A stretch of 64,000 bases of DNA from Candidatus Kuenenia stuttgartensis (GCA_945865635.1 CAMBEP010000003.1:1-64000); one strand, 5' to 3'. Positions 46,790-56,596 are shown, counted from the first letter of the stretch. Notes: a model not told the origin generated them from the sequence alone. Translations and numbers: made by a program.

Positions 46790-48529
46790 TCACGGTTCTA
46801 TCAAAACCAAATCTTGATCAGTTTCGACCTGACTTAACTGACTGATTTTTGATGACGGCCAATAAACTTTTAAGCTTCTGACGATTTCTGTTGCTCCCAA
46901 ACCAATTATCAGACGTGGATCATGAGTCGACATCAAGCCACATCCACCTTTCCGCATTCGTGTGATTTTTTGCCCATCCACCTCAATTTCGACTCGCGCA
47001 CCTATTGCATCACGATTTGATTTTGTACCGACAAGTTTTAAACGCAACCAATGCGTTCCTCTGCGCGTTGAATCGTTCCGTAAGACTGCCGCAAATTTGT
47101 CTTTATGAGAAATCACGAGATCCAAATCTCCGTCGTTATCCAAATCACCCCAAGTAATGCCTCGTCCGACGTGATCTGATGCGAAGTAAGACCCAGATTT
47201 AGAAGAGATATTTTCAAAACGACGCCCGTTGTGATTATGAAAAAGCAATGCTGGTTGCTCCTGCTTGACATTTTCGCCCAAAAGGTGTCGATTTTCATCC
47301 AAATGACCGTTTGCGACATATAAATCAGGCCAACCATCCATGTCAAAATCACTCAGGGTTGTTCCCCAACCAACGTGGGGCAGACTAGCAGAGATAATTC
47401 CCCAAGATGCGCTCACATCCATAAACAACCCTTGACCCAGATTCCGGTAAAGCGTGTTTGATTCATTCGCAAAGTTGGTCACAATAATTTCTGGGTATCC
47501 GTCTCCATTAAGATCCTCTGCATCAACACCCATACCTGCCTGAGCATGGCCTCGACCGTCGAGCGCTGCGCCACTTGTTGCTGTTAGGTCTTCAAAGGTT
47601 CCATTTCCACGATTAATGAAAAGGAAGTTTGGGTCCTGATCATTGGCAACATAAATATCTGTAAGGTTGTCTTGATTAAAATCCGCTGCAATCACGCCAA
47701 ATCCATGTCCATCCGCCCGGTTGATTCCAGCCTTCGCAGAAACATCAACGAATTTTCCGCTTCCAAGATTTTTGAATAGGACATCAGGCGCAGGACGAAT
47801 TTCTTTGGGATCGCAATAAAGTCGAATATTTTTCTTCAAATCGCCACAGAATCGATTGTCTTGCGGATATTTCCAATCTCCATATGTACTAACATAAAGG
47901 TCGAGCAGACCATCTCCATCGTAATCAAGAAAGGCAGCACTTGAAGACCAGCCATCGTAATCTGTTCCTGATGTGGTTGAGATGTCTGTAAAGTGGCCTC
48001 CACTATTCATAAATAGTACGTTTTTTCCAAAATTACAGAGATAAAGATCGGTGTCACCGTCGTTGTCAATATCGGCAGCAATCGCTCCGTGTGTGAAGTA
48101 TGTGATCAGGCCAAGACCACTTTCAATTGTAACATCCTGAAATTGACCTACTCCGTTATTACGAAATAGTTTCCCCGTGTTTTCAGCCTTAGGGTTGACA
48201 GGTATGGGGCTCGATTGGGCAAAATAAAGATCCATTAGACCATCGTTATTGTAATCAATAACCGCGACTCCTGACCCATTGGCTGTGGGTACAATTTTTT
48301 CGGGAGTCATGCCAGATACGTGTCTAAAATCAATACCCCACGAATTTGCAACTTCCCTGAACTTGATCGGTGAATCTATCGTCGTTTCATGAAACTCAAT
48401 GATCGTTTCTGAACCCATTTCTATTGATTTTGATGATTCAGTTAATGGCTTTTGAATCGGTTGCTGACGACTACATCCAACGGATATGAGGGAAATACAA
48501 AATGCGACCGGCCAAAGATATATTGTCAT
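46790..48529 (-). CDS. CRTAC1-family lipoprotein
   Basis: 579 residues. The signal FCISLISVGC marks a lipoprotein. FG-GAP/VCBS blades follow (GVAVIDYNNDGLMDLYFA, AIAADIDNDGDTDLYLCNFG, AAFLDYDGDGLLDLYVSTYG, GVDAEDLNGDGYPEIIVTNF), then ASPIC/UnbV with LKVYWPSSK. The insert RFCGDLKKNIRLYCDP has the conserved Cys pair. It is third in the four-gene run, 29 bases after DUF1501, and its end nearly overlaps the TPR lipoprotein gene. It is the only CRTAC1 gene in the window that is in a PSD1-DUF1501 operon. Confidence 0.9.
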   Translation of the reverse strand: MTIYLWPVAFCISLISVGCSRQQPIQKPLTESSKSIEMGSETIIEFHETTIDSPIKFREVANSWGIDFRHVSGMTPEKIVPTANGSGVAVIDYNNDGLMDLYFAQSSPIPVNPKAENTGKLFRNNGVGQFQDVTIESGLGLITYFTHGAIAADIDNDGDTDLYLCNFGKNVLFMNSGGHFTDISTTSGTDYDGWSSSAAFLDYDGDGLLDLYVSTYGDWKYPQDNRFCGDLKKNIRLYCDPKEIRPAPDVLFKNLGSGKFVDVSAKAGINRADGHGFGVIAADFNQDNLTDIYVANDQDPNFLFINRGNGTFEDLTATSGAALDGRGHAQAGMGVDAEDLNGDGYPEIIVTNFANESNTLYRNLGQGLFMDVSASWGIISASLPHVGWGTTLSDFDMDGWPDLYVANGHLDENRHLLGENVKQEQPALLFHNHNGRRFENISSKSGSYFASDHVGRGITWGDLDNDGDLDLVISHKDKFAAVLRNDSTRRGTHWLRLKLVGTKSNRDAIGARVEIEVDGQKITRMRKGGCGLMSTHDPRLIIGLGATEIVRSLKVYWPSSKISQLSQVETDQDLVLIEP

Positions 48530-48558
48530 TGGATGTATTTTCCTTGCATTTCAAGAGC

Positions 48559-50016
48559 TTATGCAAAAAGGCCATGAACAACTTCTCCATGAACATCTGT
48601 GAGACGAAAGTCCCGGCCAGCATGGCGATAAGTCAGTTGCAAGTGATCTATTCCCAACTGGTGCAAGATAGAGGCATGAAGGTCATGCATGTGGACACGG
48701 TTTTCAATCGCCTGAAATCCATATTCGTCGGTTGCTCCGTAGGCGACACCGCTCTTGAAGCCACCCCCGGCCAGCCAAACACTAAAACCAGCAGGATTAT
48801 GGTCGCGTCCCGTTCCATTATCCTGTGCATAAGGTGTCCTGCCAAATTCTCCACCCCACCATACAATTGTATCTTCCAGCAAGCCTCGAGCTTTGAGGTC
48901 ACGAACCAATGCTGCAACAGGCTGATCGACCGCCCGGGCGTGATCCTCATGTTTTGGCAGGTTCGAGTGTTGATCCCATGACGGATTATTGGTGTTATCT
49001 GCATAGTTCACCTGAACATATCGCACGCCAGACTCCACTAATCGACGCGCCATTAAGCACAATCGACCATAGTTGTCTGTAGGTTCCTTACCGATACCAT
49101 AAAGTTTCAAAGTCGAAGCAGTTTCACCTGCAATATCAAGCACTGATGGCGCAGATGTTTGCATCCGCCAGCCCAGCTCATAGCTGGAAAGCACTGCATC
49201 CCATTCCGAATTTTCACCCGATCCAGCCAACTGTGCTGCATTGAGCTGTCGAATCAATTCAAATTGTGCCTTTTGATCGTTGAGGCTTCGTGATCTATCA
49301 CCCAAATTGCGAATTTGAGAATCAATGGCAGGTATTCCGGACCTACCGATGGCCGTTCCCTGATAAACTGCTGGCAAAAAAGCGTTGCTATAATTTCTTG
49401 GCCCACCATTGCCCAAAGCAGGTGATAGCGATACAAACCCAGGCATATTCTCATTTTCCGAACCGAGCCCATAAGTGACCCATGACCCCATTGAAGGGCG
49501 AATAAAATTGGTAGAGCCTGTGTGGAGAAAAAGCGTTGCAGGGCCATGGGCAACACCTTCCGTCGCCATCGAGCGTATCACACAAAGTTCATCAGCGACT
49601 CCTCCCATGTGTGGAAAAAGGTCGGAAACAGGAAGCCCACTTTGGCCATATTGCTTAAACTTCCATGGAGATTTCATCAAACGCTGACTTGCGCCCTGGC
49701 CTGTTTTGGCAACACTGCGCGGATCGTTGAAGTGCATCATCCGGCCATTTTGACTAGCCAGAATTGGCTTCGGGTCGAACGAATCCACCTGACTTGGCCC
49801 ACCCGACATAAATAAAAAGATGACTCGTTTTGCTTTCGGAGTGAAGTGGGCGACTTTAGTACCCGTCTGTCGCTCCCCTATTTTGGCTCCTATGCACTTC
49901 TGACCCATCATGGCAGCCCAAGCCATGGAACCGAAACCACAGGCCGTAGAACGTAACAGTATGCGTCGACTTGAAATGGAGTCGTGATTTTGCATGTTCG
50001 TATCGGATTTCCGCAT
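48559..50016 (-). CDS. DUF1501 protein
   Basis: About 485 residues from ATG 50016, which has GGGAGTG upstream; a GTG at 50055 directly after the PSD1 stop is the alternative. A twin-arginine-like SSRRILLRSTACGFGSMAWA is followed by VIFLFMSGGPSQVDSFDPKP, IRSMATEGVAHGPA, VRYVQVNYAD and WWGGEFGRTPYAQ..GRDHNPAGFSVW, ending in HQLGIDHLQLTYRHAGRDFR. It is a more distant member than the other two here (GGPSQVDSFDPKP in place of GAASHLDLFDYKP). It is the second gene of the run and is likely to act with its PSD1 partner. Confidence 0.92.
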   Translation of the reverse strand: MRKSDTNMQNHDSISSRRILLRSTACGFGSMAWAAMMGQKCIGAKIGERQTGTKVAHFTPKAKRVIFLFMSGGPSQVDSFDPKPILASQNGRMMHFNDPRSVAKTGQGASQRLMKSPWKFKQYGQSGLPVSDLFPHMGGVADELCVIRSMATEGVAHGPATLFLHTGSTNFIRPSMGSWVTYGLGSENENMPGFVSLSPALGNGGPRNYSNAFLPAVYQGTAIGRSGIPAIDSQIRNLGDRSRSLNDQKAQFELIRQLNAAQLAGSGENSEWDAVLSSYELGWRMQTSAPSVLDIAGETASTLKLYGIGKEPTDNYGRLCLMARRLVESGVRYVQVNYADNTNNPSWDQHSNLPKHEDHARAVDQPVAALVRDLKARGLLEDTIVWWGGEFGRTPYAQDNGTGRDHNPAGFSVWLAGGGFKSGVAYGATDEYGFQAIENRVHMHDLHASILHQLGIDHLQLTYRHAGRDFRLTDVHGEVVHGLFA

Positions 50017-50055
50017 GAATGGCACTCCCAATCTTGCTTTGCAATCTGACCACAC

Positions 50056-52980
50056 TTAATGAGTATATCGGAATTCCACAGAAGCAAAGAGTGCATGTGC
50101 CACCTTTGCCCAAGCATTTTCCGGATCTTTCTGCCCAGAAACACTGAAAACTATTGGAAGGAGGATTTTTGACTCAGCTTCTGTCAAAGGTCGGGAAACG
50201 ATCCAAAGAGCAATCTGATCCAGTCGCGCGCGATCATTATTAATTGGTAATAGCAAAAGTCGTTTTGCCGTTCTTCCAGCCATTTCCTGAACAAATGAGT
50301 GGTTCATCAAAAACAGGGCCTGTGTCACCACAATCGATTGCTCACGGCGACCTATCGGCTGATTAATGTCTGCAAAGTCAAAAGCTTCAAAGAGTTCAAG
50401 CCTTTTATTGCGAAATGCCGGGGTATAAACCGACCTACGAAAGTCTCTGAATTGATATCCGTATTCCACTAACGCTGCACCTGCATCATTGGAATCTATT
50501 GAGGTGGCTCCTTCGATATTTGGTCCTCCCACTCGCATATCAAGGACCCCGGCTGACATCAACATTGCGTCCCTCATGGATTCGGCATCGAGGCGACGTC
50601 GAGGAAACCGGCTTAAGAGCAGGTTTTGGGGGTCTTTCTGCTCGCTTTCAGGCGTTTTACGATCTGACATGGCATACGTTTTTGATAGTACTATATCGCG
50701 AAGAAGATGCTTGACAGACCAGCCATTTTCCATGAACCGGGTGGCAAGATGGTCGAGCAGATCAGGGTTGGTCGGGAGTTGCCCTGTCGTCCCAAAATTG
50801 TCAGCTGTTGTTACGAGACCATCGCCAAAAACCCATAACCATATGCGGTTTACCATCACCCGGGCGGTTAATGGATGACGATTGTCTGTAAGCCATTTTG
50901 CAAAAACTGACCGACCACTTGTTCCAGCTTGTATGGACCCAAAAGGAACACCTGAAATCACTGACAACCCACCTCGCGGAACAATTCTACCTAGTGTTTT
51001 GGAGTTACCACGGATGTGAATTGGACTCTCGCCTGGTTTTTCATGATCTCTGAGTGTCATCGCAACGGGTTTTGAAGGGGCCTGTTTTTGAAGAGTGGAA
51101 AGCTGCTTCTCAAGTGCTGCCAATTCCTTCCGTTTATCAATCAACTCAACTGGATTGATTTCCACAGGTTTCTTCGCTTCCGGTTGGTTGAATTCCTCCA
51201 CCGGCACAAACCAGAGTGCATCCACTGAAACCAGGCCGTCAGCACCTTCATTGGAAAGGACTACCAAACCAGCCCCACCTGTTTCAAACCTGAAAGTCCC
51301 GAGGCTCAGGAATCGACCTTCAATCGGTGGTTCAAGCCGCTGATTGACATGCTTCAATTCCTCGCCATCGGCATGCAGAATAGTGACCAATGTATTTGTA
51401 GCACGATTCGAGTGTGGTACATAAGCTAGACGAACTTCGTAACGGCCCGACTTTGGAATCGCCGGGCCAAACGTGAGTGTGGAATGGCCCGACTTGCTTT
51501 TTTCATCGTAAACCGCACCCACACCAACATACTTTCCACCATAACCCGACACCTTCCAAACTCCTGTAGATTTCGCCTTCATATCATCTATGACAATTCC
51601 AGGCAAATCCTCAGGCTTGACCGGACCGCTACCTGCAAGCTTACTGGTACGTGAATCAAGTTTAATCAGTTGTGTGCGTAAAGATTTGATCAAGGATTTT
51701 ATTTCATGAACGGACTGCTCATGGCGAAGTAATTCTTCTTGCGTTTTGTGATCAACCGGTAAAGCAGTCTCGACCCAGTGGGCCACATTATCCGTATCGT
51801 TTTGAAGAGTTCGAGTACTCCTGAAAATTCCTGCGATAGCGTAATAATCACTGGTAGGAATCGGGTCGAATTTATGGTCGTGACACCTCGCACAGCCAAG
51901 CGTCATTCCCATAGCGGTACGGCCTAAAGTATCAATTTGTTCGTCTACAATATCCATTCTAAGCTGATATTTATCCTGCTCTTCATAGTTTGTAGGCCCC
52001 AGAACTAGAAACCCTGTGGCCGTCAATTGACGCATCCGATCCGAATCGGTCTGAGCTGGCAAGAGGTCGCCAGCTATTTGCTCCTGTAAAAATTGATTGT
52101 AAGGCATATCAGAATTAAAGGCATTTATGACATAATCCCTATATCGCCAGGCATCTTTAAATAAGAGAGTTCGTCCACCTCCTGAGGATTCTGCATATCT
52201 TGCCACATCTAGCCAATGACGGCCCCAGCGCTCACCAAACTGCGGCTTGGAGAGCAATTCATCTACAACTGTTTCCCGAGCTTTTTGCTCTGTTGATTGA
52301 TCCTTCAAGTACTTTTCGATGGCTTCCGCAGTCGGCGGCAGACCGACCAAATCGAACCACACGCGACGAAGCCAGTCGGTCTTTTTTGCCATAGGTGCAG
52401 GTGAAATACCCTTGTTTTCTAATCGAGTCAGAATGAATTGATCCATCGGATCACAAGACCATTCTCGATTTATAGTAACCGGTGCCGTAGGTTTTTTTAC
52501 TGTTTGAAAAGCCCAATGACTTTTATTGGAATTCTTTGAATCTGACTCAACAGCATTTTTATTATCGAAGACTGATTCCAGACGCGGATCAGGAGCTCCC
52601 ATCTCTACCCATTTTCTCAGGTCTCCAATCTGAGTTTCTGACAGCTTGCCCGCCGGTGGCATATCATAAAAAGCACCATCATAGTCTACAGCCTGAAGAA
52701 GCAGACTCTCCTGGACATTACCAGGCACGATGGCTGGACCGTTATCGCCCCCTTTCTGAATAGAGCTTCTGGTATCAAGACTTAAGCCTCCTTTAGCCTG
52801 TTTATTAAGCTCTGAATGACATTTATAACAGTGATTGACAAGAATAGGACGGATCCGAGACTCAAAGAATTCAAGACCAACTTTATCGGGTTCGACTGCA
52901 TACAATAAGTTCGTGAACAAAAGAAACATCGTAACCATAGAGATTTCAGGGAGAGCTTTTTTCAAATATGGATGAATCAT
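50056..52980 (-). CDS. PSD1 protein with golvesin/xanthan-lyase-like insert
   Basis: About 974 residues. A signal segment (MVTMFLLFTNLLYA) is followed by cytochrome c CYKCHSELNKQAKGGLSL, then DUF1549 (DWLRRVWFDLVGLPP) with CARCHDHKFDPIPTSDYYAI. An inserted domain at about residues 458-600 starts DDMKAKSTGVWKVSGYGG and resembles the golvesin/xanthan-lyase C-terminal fold. DUF1553 follows (VFAKWLTDNRHPLTARVMVN). I use ATG 52980; the longer ORF adds an unlikely 38 residues. It heads the PSD1-DUF1501-CRTAC1-TPR run. The insert differs from those of the other two PSD1 proteins, which suggests different ligands (inference). Confidence 0.91.
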   Translation of the reverse strand: MIHPYLKKALPEISMVTMFLLFTNLLYAVEPDKVGLEFFESRIRPILVNHCYKCHSELNKQAKGGLSLDTRSSIQKGGDNGPAIVPGNVQESLLLQAVDYDGAFYDMPPAGKLSETQIGDLRKWVEMGAPDPRLESVFDNKNAVESDSKNSNKSHWAFQTVKKPTAPVTINREWSCDPMDQFILTRLENKGISPAPMAKKTDWLRRVWFDLVGLPPTAEAIEKYLKDQSTEQKARETVVDELLSKPQFGERWGRHWLDVARYAESSGGGRTLLFKDAWRYRDYVINAFNSDMPYNQFLQEQIAGDLLPAQTDSDRMRQLTATGFLVLGPTNYEEQDKYQLRMDIVDEQIDTLGRTAMGMTLGCARCHDHKFDPIPTSDYYAIAGIFRSTRTLQNDTDNVAHWVETALPVDHKTQEELLRHEQSVHEIKSLIKSLRTQLIKLDSRTSKLAGSGPVKPEDLPGIVIDDMKAKSTGVWKVSGYGGKYVGVGAVYDEKSKSGHSTLTFGPAIPKSGRYEVRLAYVPHSNRATNTLVTILHADGEELKHVNQRLEPPIEGRFLSLGTFRFETGGAGLVVLSNEGADGLVSVDALWFVPVEEFNQPEAKKPVEINPVELIDKRKELAALEKQLSTLQKQAPSKPVAMTLRDHEKPGESPIHIRGNSKTLGRIVPRGGLSVISGVPFGSIQAGTSGRSVFAKWLTDNRHPLTARVMVNRIWLWVFGDGLVTTADNFGTTGQLPTNPDLLDHLATRFMENGWSVKHLLRDIVLSKTYAMSDRKTPESEQKDPQNLLLSRFPRRRLDAESMRDAMLMSAGVLDMRVGGPNIEGATSIDSNDAGAALVEYGYQFRDFRRSVYTPAFRNKRLELFEAFDFADINQPIGRREQSIVVTQALFLMNHSFVQEMAGRTAKRLLLLPINNDRARLDQIALWIVSRPLTEAESKILLPIVFSVSGQKDPENAWAKVAHALFASVEFRYTH

Positions 52981-53457
52981 CGAATTGACCACTAGTGAGG
53001 GTTCCACTGAAAAGGAAATGGATCTTTCGAAGCCACTGATATGAAAGTGTTCAAGGGTTGGTTCTATTATGACTAGAGAGAACGAATCTGGCAAGCAGAA
53101 TTCTGCGTTGATCCCTCATCTCCATTCGTCATCTCATAACGTCCATCCATCTCTTTTTCTTATTTAAGATTAGTTTGGCACACATGTTACGAACCGATGC
53201 GGTTTTTATTTTGCAAATAGCTTTGTCAAGTTGCGATTCGAATCAAAAAATCGAGACTTGAAAATGTTGGGATACTCATTTTTGGGACTGCACCCGAATC
53301 TAGTGGTGATTGATTTGGAATGAGGTTGTAATTACATTTCTGGTACTGCACCAAAGAGTCCACACGCATTCGCAAACAAGACAAAAGAATTGTCGGTTAA
53401 TATAGGGACAATAGATAATGCGTGTTGCAATCATCACGTCCTCCCCATGCACATTTC
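52981..53457. other. Intergenic region
   Basis: No gene is seen in these 477 bases. It separates the PSD1 run from the zinc-ribbon membrane gene, both leftward, so it should hold the promoter of the PSD1 operon. No clear consensus was found. The sequence GGGACTGCACC recurs as GGTACTGCACC about 60 bases later. Confidence 0.4.
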
Positions 53458-54102
53458 TCAGTCGGATGTAACCAAATTAGCAACTGGATTGATTTGTTGT
53501 TGATTCTCATACAGGTTGGATGGGCTTTTAACCACGATCATAATCCGTGCCCTGACAATCTGTAGGATGACCGCAAAACAAAATCCGAACAGGAAATAAA
53601 TGAGTAAGGTTTGGTTTGGTTTACCATAGATTCCAAAAAGAAAGAAACAGAACCAGCAACTCATTGCACCAGAAGCTATCCCAATCATCAATTCTGGCAG
53701 CAAGAGGGTCATGGCAGCGATTCCCAACCCCGTTATAGCAGAAAACATAACGTCACTGATCAAGTACCAGCCCGAATAGAAACCTCCTGCCACACCTGCA
53801 AGAATGCCAGCTATTGCAATTAAGCACAATACGTATCGACGTACCAGATGACTTTCCCAAACAGCTTGACGAAGGGCGGAAAATGTTGGTGTGGATCGGC
53901 CATTTCCAGATTCATTCCGCAAGTGATAGTTGATTGGTTCAAAAGTTACAGTCGGTGTTGGGTCTTCGATAATCTGACTCCAGTCACGTGGCATGACTGG
54001 GCGGCCACATTGTCCACACCGCACCCAGAATTTGGTTGCAGCTTGAGAAGTTTCGACCATCGATTGACAATGCTGGCAGCGAATCTGAAAATTTTGTGAC
54101 AT
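53458..54102 (-). CDS. Zinc-ribbon membrane protein
   Basis: 214 residues. The N-terminus is a CxxC...CxxC zinc ribbon (CQHCQSM at 9, VRCGQCGRPV at 29), like the MJ0042-type ribbons common in planctomycetes. After a polar linker there are about four hydrophobic segments (YVLCLIAIAGILAGVAGGFY, FSAITGLGIAAMTLLLP, IASGAMSCWFCFFLFGIYG, LLIYFLFGFCFAVILQIV). Probably a cytoplasmic-membrane protein with its ribbon in the cytoplasm. It is divergent from the ABC gene 114 bases away. I recognise no function. Confidence 0.8.
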   Translation of the reverse strand: MSQNFQIRCQHCQSMVETSQAATKFWVRCGQCGRPVMPRDWSQIIEDPTPTVTFEPINYHLRNESGNGRSTPTFSALRQAVWESHLVRRYVLCLIAIAGILAGVAGGFYSGWYLISDVMFSAITGLGIAAMTLLLPELMIGIASGAMSCWFCFFLFGIYGKPNQTLLIYFLFGFCFAVILQIVRARIMIVVKSPSNLYENQQQINPVANLVTSD

Positions 54103-54216
54103 CAGCCGTCCCCAATCAGAGATTCTACTATAAATCCTCGATTATCCAATATATACTTTATGTGATCCAAGCGATAGTAGCTAACCTCCTGCAAACACTG
54201 ATCAGGTCAGAAAATC

Positions 54217-55821
54217 ATGATCATGCCTCAATCCCACACGCCACGGCTGAAGATGAACTATATCACAAAGAGGTTCGGAGGTGTCGTCGCACTTGAGGAC
54301 GTAAGTTTTGAGACTTTTTCCGGTCAGGTTCATGCCCTTTGTGGTGAGAACGGTGCTGGCAAAAGCACTTTGATGAAGATCCTTGCCGGTGTCATCACAG
54401 ACTATGAAGGCACGATCGAACTTAACGGTCAGACATCCCGATTCATGGCCACCATCGACGCTGAAACTGCTGGCATCCGTATCATTCACCAGGAACTGAA
54501 TCTGGTTCCCGATCTTTCTGTTGCAGCGAATATCTTCCTAGGAGAAGAAATTACGGGCCGATTCGGGATTTTGAATAACCAGGCCATGACTCAAAAAGCC
54601 TTTGAGGTGCTCAAAAGACTTGGAGCGACAATCGACCCAAGAGATCGCGTCCGAGATTTGCGAATTGGTGACCAGCAGATGGTGGAAATCGCTAAAGCCA
54701 TTGCATTTCATGCAGATATTGTCATCATGGATGAGCCAACCTCTGCTCTATCTGATGCAGAAGTCACTCGACTATTTCGCGTCATTGACGATTTAAAGGC
54801 ACAGAATCATTCCATAATTTATATTTCACATAAAATGAATGAGGTTTTCAGACTCGCGGATCAAGTCACCGTTCTAAGAGACGGGCGACTCGTTACAAGC
54901 GTTCAAAAAAAAGAAGCAACGCCGGGAAAGATTGTTCAATGGATGGTCGGTCGATCTTTGATAGCAGAGAAAACCCGTGACCGACCCCAGGTTGATCTCG
55001 ATCATGTTCCAGTCTTGGAGATCCAGGAACTTAAAGTCCCAAGTGCGTCCGGGTCCGGTCGACCATCATTGTCAGATATCAGTTTTAAAATACAACAAGG
55101 TGAGATTCTCGGTGTTGCCGGTTTATTGGGTGCAGGTCGCACGGAATTACTCGAAACTATTTTTGGAGCCAGGGATAAAGCCAACTGGACTGGTCAGATT
55201 ATCTTGAATGGGCAACAGGTACGATTTCATCAGCCTGTCCAAGCAATAAATTCAGGTGTTGCAATGGTGACCGAAGACCGAAAGAATCTAGGTGTTTTTA
55301 CAGAAATGAATGTCGGCGAAAACATAACCATTACTCAACTTGAAAAGCCTCCACTATCAAAGGCTGGAATTATTCTGCATGCAAATGAATCCAACGCCGC
55401 CTTGAATGAAATCGACAAGTTGCGTATCAAGACAAACTCAAGAAAGTCTATGATACTAAGCCTCTCAGGTGGTAACCAGCAGAAAGCGATATTAGGCCGA
55501 TCCTTACTAACCAGCCCAAAACTTCTACTCTTGGATGAGCCTACAAGAGGGATCGATGTCGGTGCCAAAGCTGAAATCCATTCGCTGTTACGAGATCTTG
55601 CCAATCAGGGTCTGACAGTGCTTTTTACATCAAGCGAATTGCCCGAACTATTCACGGTTTCTGATCGAATTATTGTTATGTGTGAAGGCAGGATCACAGA
55701 TGAAATGACCCGCGCAGAGGCCACTGAAGAACGTATTATGGCAGGAGCCACAGCATTCGTCGATAAAGGTGTGCTGGCCTCATATGGTTTAACCAGGGAC
55801 TGCAACCATGAACAAATCTGA
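54217..55821 (+). CDS. Sugar-type ABC importer ATPase (RbsA/MglA family), orphan
   Basis: 534 residues with two ABC domains. The first has Walker A GENGAGKST at 43-51, a divergent signature RIGDQQMVEIAKA at 149 and Walker B IVIMDEPTSAL at 168-178. The second has the degenerate Walker A GLLGAGRTE at 302, a full LSGGNQQKAILGRSL at 416 and LLLLDEPTRGIDVGAK at 436. This pairing is typical of ribose/galactose importers. No permease or binding protein is adjacent. Its last 14 bases overlap the sirtuin gene, so the two are coupled. It may energise a transporter coded elsewhere. Confidence 0.9.
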   Translation: MIMPQSHTPRLKMNYITKRFGGVVALEDVSFETFSGQVHALCGENGAGKSTLMKILAGVITDYEGTIELNGQTSRFMATIDAETAGIRIIHQELNLVPDLSVAANIFLGEEITGRFGILNNQAMTQKAFEVLKRLGATIDPRDRVRDLRIGDQQMVEIAKAIAFHADIVIMDEPTSALSDAEVTRLFRVIDDLKAQNHSIIYISHKMNEVFRLADQVTVLRDGRLVTSVQKKEATPGKIVQWMVGRSLIAEKTRDRPQVDLDHVPVLEIQELKVPSASGSGRPSLSDISFKIQQGEILGVAGLLGAGRTELLETIFGARDKANWTGQIILNGQQVRFHQPVQAINSGVAMVTEDRKNLGVFTEMNVGENITITQLEKPPLSKAGIILHANESNAALNEIDKLRIKTNSRKSMILSLSGGNQQKAILGRSLLTSPKLLLLDEPTRGIDVGAKAEIHSLLRDLANQGLTVLFTSSELPELFTVSDRIIVMCEGRITDEMTRAEATEERIMAGATAFVDKGVLASYGLTRDCNHEQI

Positions 55822-56596
55822 TTTAATTAAAGTAGCTCACTTATTGAAATCCGCTCGCCACGTTGGAGTTTTAACAGGCGCAGGTATCTCTGCAGAATCC
55901 GGAATACCTACATTTCGCGATTCCCAAACGGGACTTTGGGCGAACTTTAAAGTGGAAGATCTGGCGACACGTGAAGCATTTGAATGCAATCCAGATTTTG
56001 TCTGGCAATGGCATGTCGCTCGCAGAATAATGCTTATAAATACATTCCCAAATCCTGGACATCGCGTCATCGCATGGCTTGCGGATGCTGTTGACCAACT
56101 GACACTGATCACCCAGAATGTGGACGGATTACATCAGGCCGCTGGTTCTCCAATAGTTCATGAACTTCATGGCAATATTAAAAGAACCAAGTGCTTTAAA
56201 TATGGACACCCAATAGAGCAATCGCTTGCAGACAATCACCCTGATTCTCCGCCAGAGTGCCCTGTTTGCGGTAGTCTGGCTCGGCCCGATGTGGTCTGGT
56301 TTGGTGAAGTCTTGCCAACCAAAGTATTTGGAATTGCAAACGATGCAACAATACATGCAGATCTGTTTTTCGTCATCGGCACGTCTGGCCATGTTCAGCC
56401 TGCGGCAGCATTTGGACTCATGGCATTGGAATCTGGAGCAACGGTGGTCGTCATAAATCCTGACCCAGATTCTGCGATTCCTGGCGGAATGTTTCTTCAA
56501 GGTCTCTCCGGTGTTGTTCTGCCTCAACTTGTGAAACATGGCTGGGGAATACCTGCGTCCGTATTTCAGGACCAAGTATCGACGCGTAAATTCTAA
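55808..56596 (+). CDS. Sir2-family NAD-dependent protein deacylase
   Basis: 262 residues. NAD-binding GAGISAESGIPTFRD at 24-38, TQNVDGLHQAAG at 102-113 and the catalytic His121 in HELHGN. The zinc site should be four cysteines; here they are Cys129, Tyr132 (in KCFKYG, where Cys is expected), Cys151 and Cys154 (PVCG). The module may therefore be weakened, or a nearby residue such as His134 may serve. Otherwise the sequence is normal, ending in VVVINPDPDS. It starts inside the ABC ATPase gene (14-base overlap). Deacylase activity is likely; the protein substrates are unknown. Confidence 0.9.
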   Translation: MNKSDLIKVAHLLKSARHVGVLTGAGISAESGIPTFRDSQTGLWANFKVEDLATREAFECNPDFVWQWHVARRIMLINTFPNPGHRVIAWLADAVDQLTLITQNVDGLHQAAGSPIVHELHGNIKRTKCFKYGHPIEQSLADNHPDSPPECPVCGSLARPDVVWFGEVLPTKVFGIANDATIHADLFFVIGTSGHVQPAAAFGLMALESGATVVVINPDPDSAIPGGMFLQGLSGVVLPQLVKHGWGIPASVFQDQVSTRKF

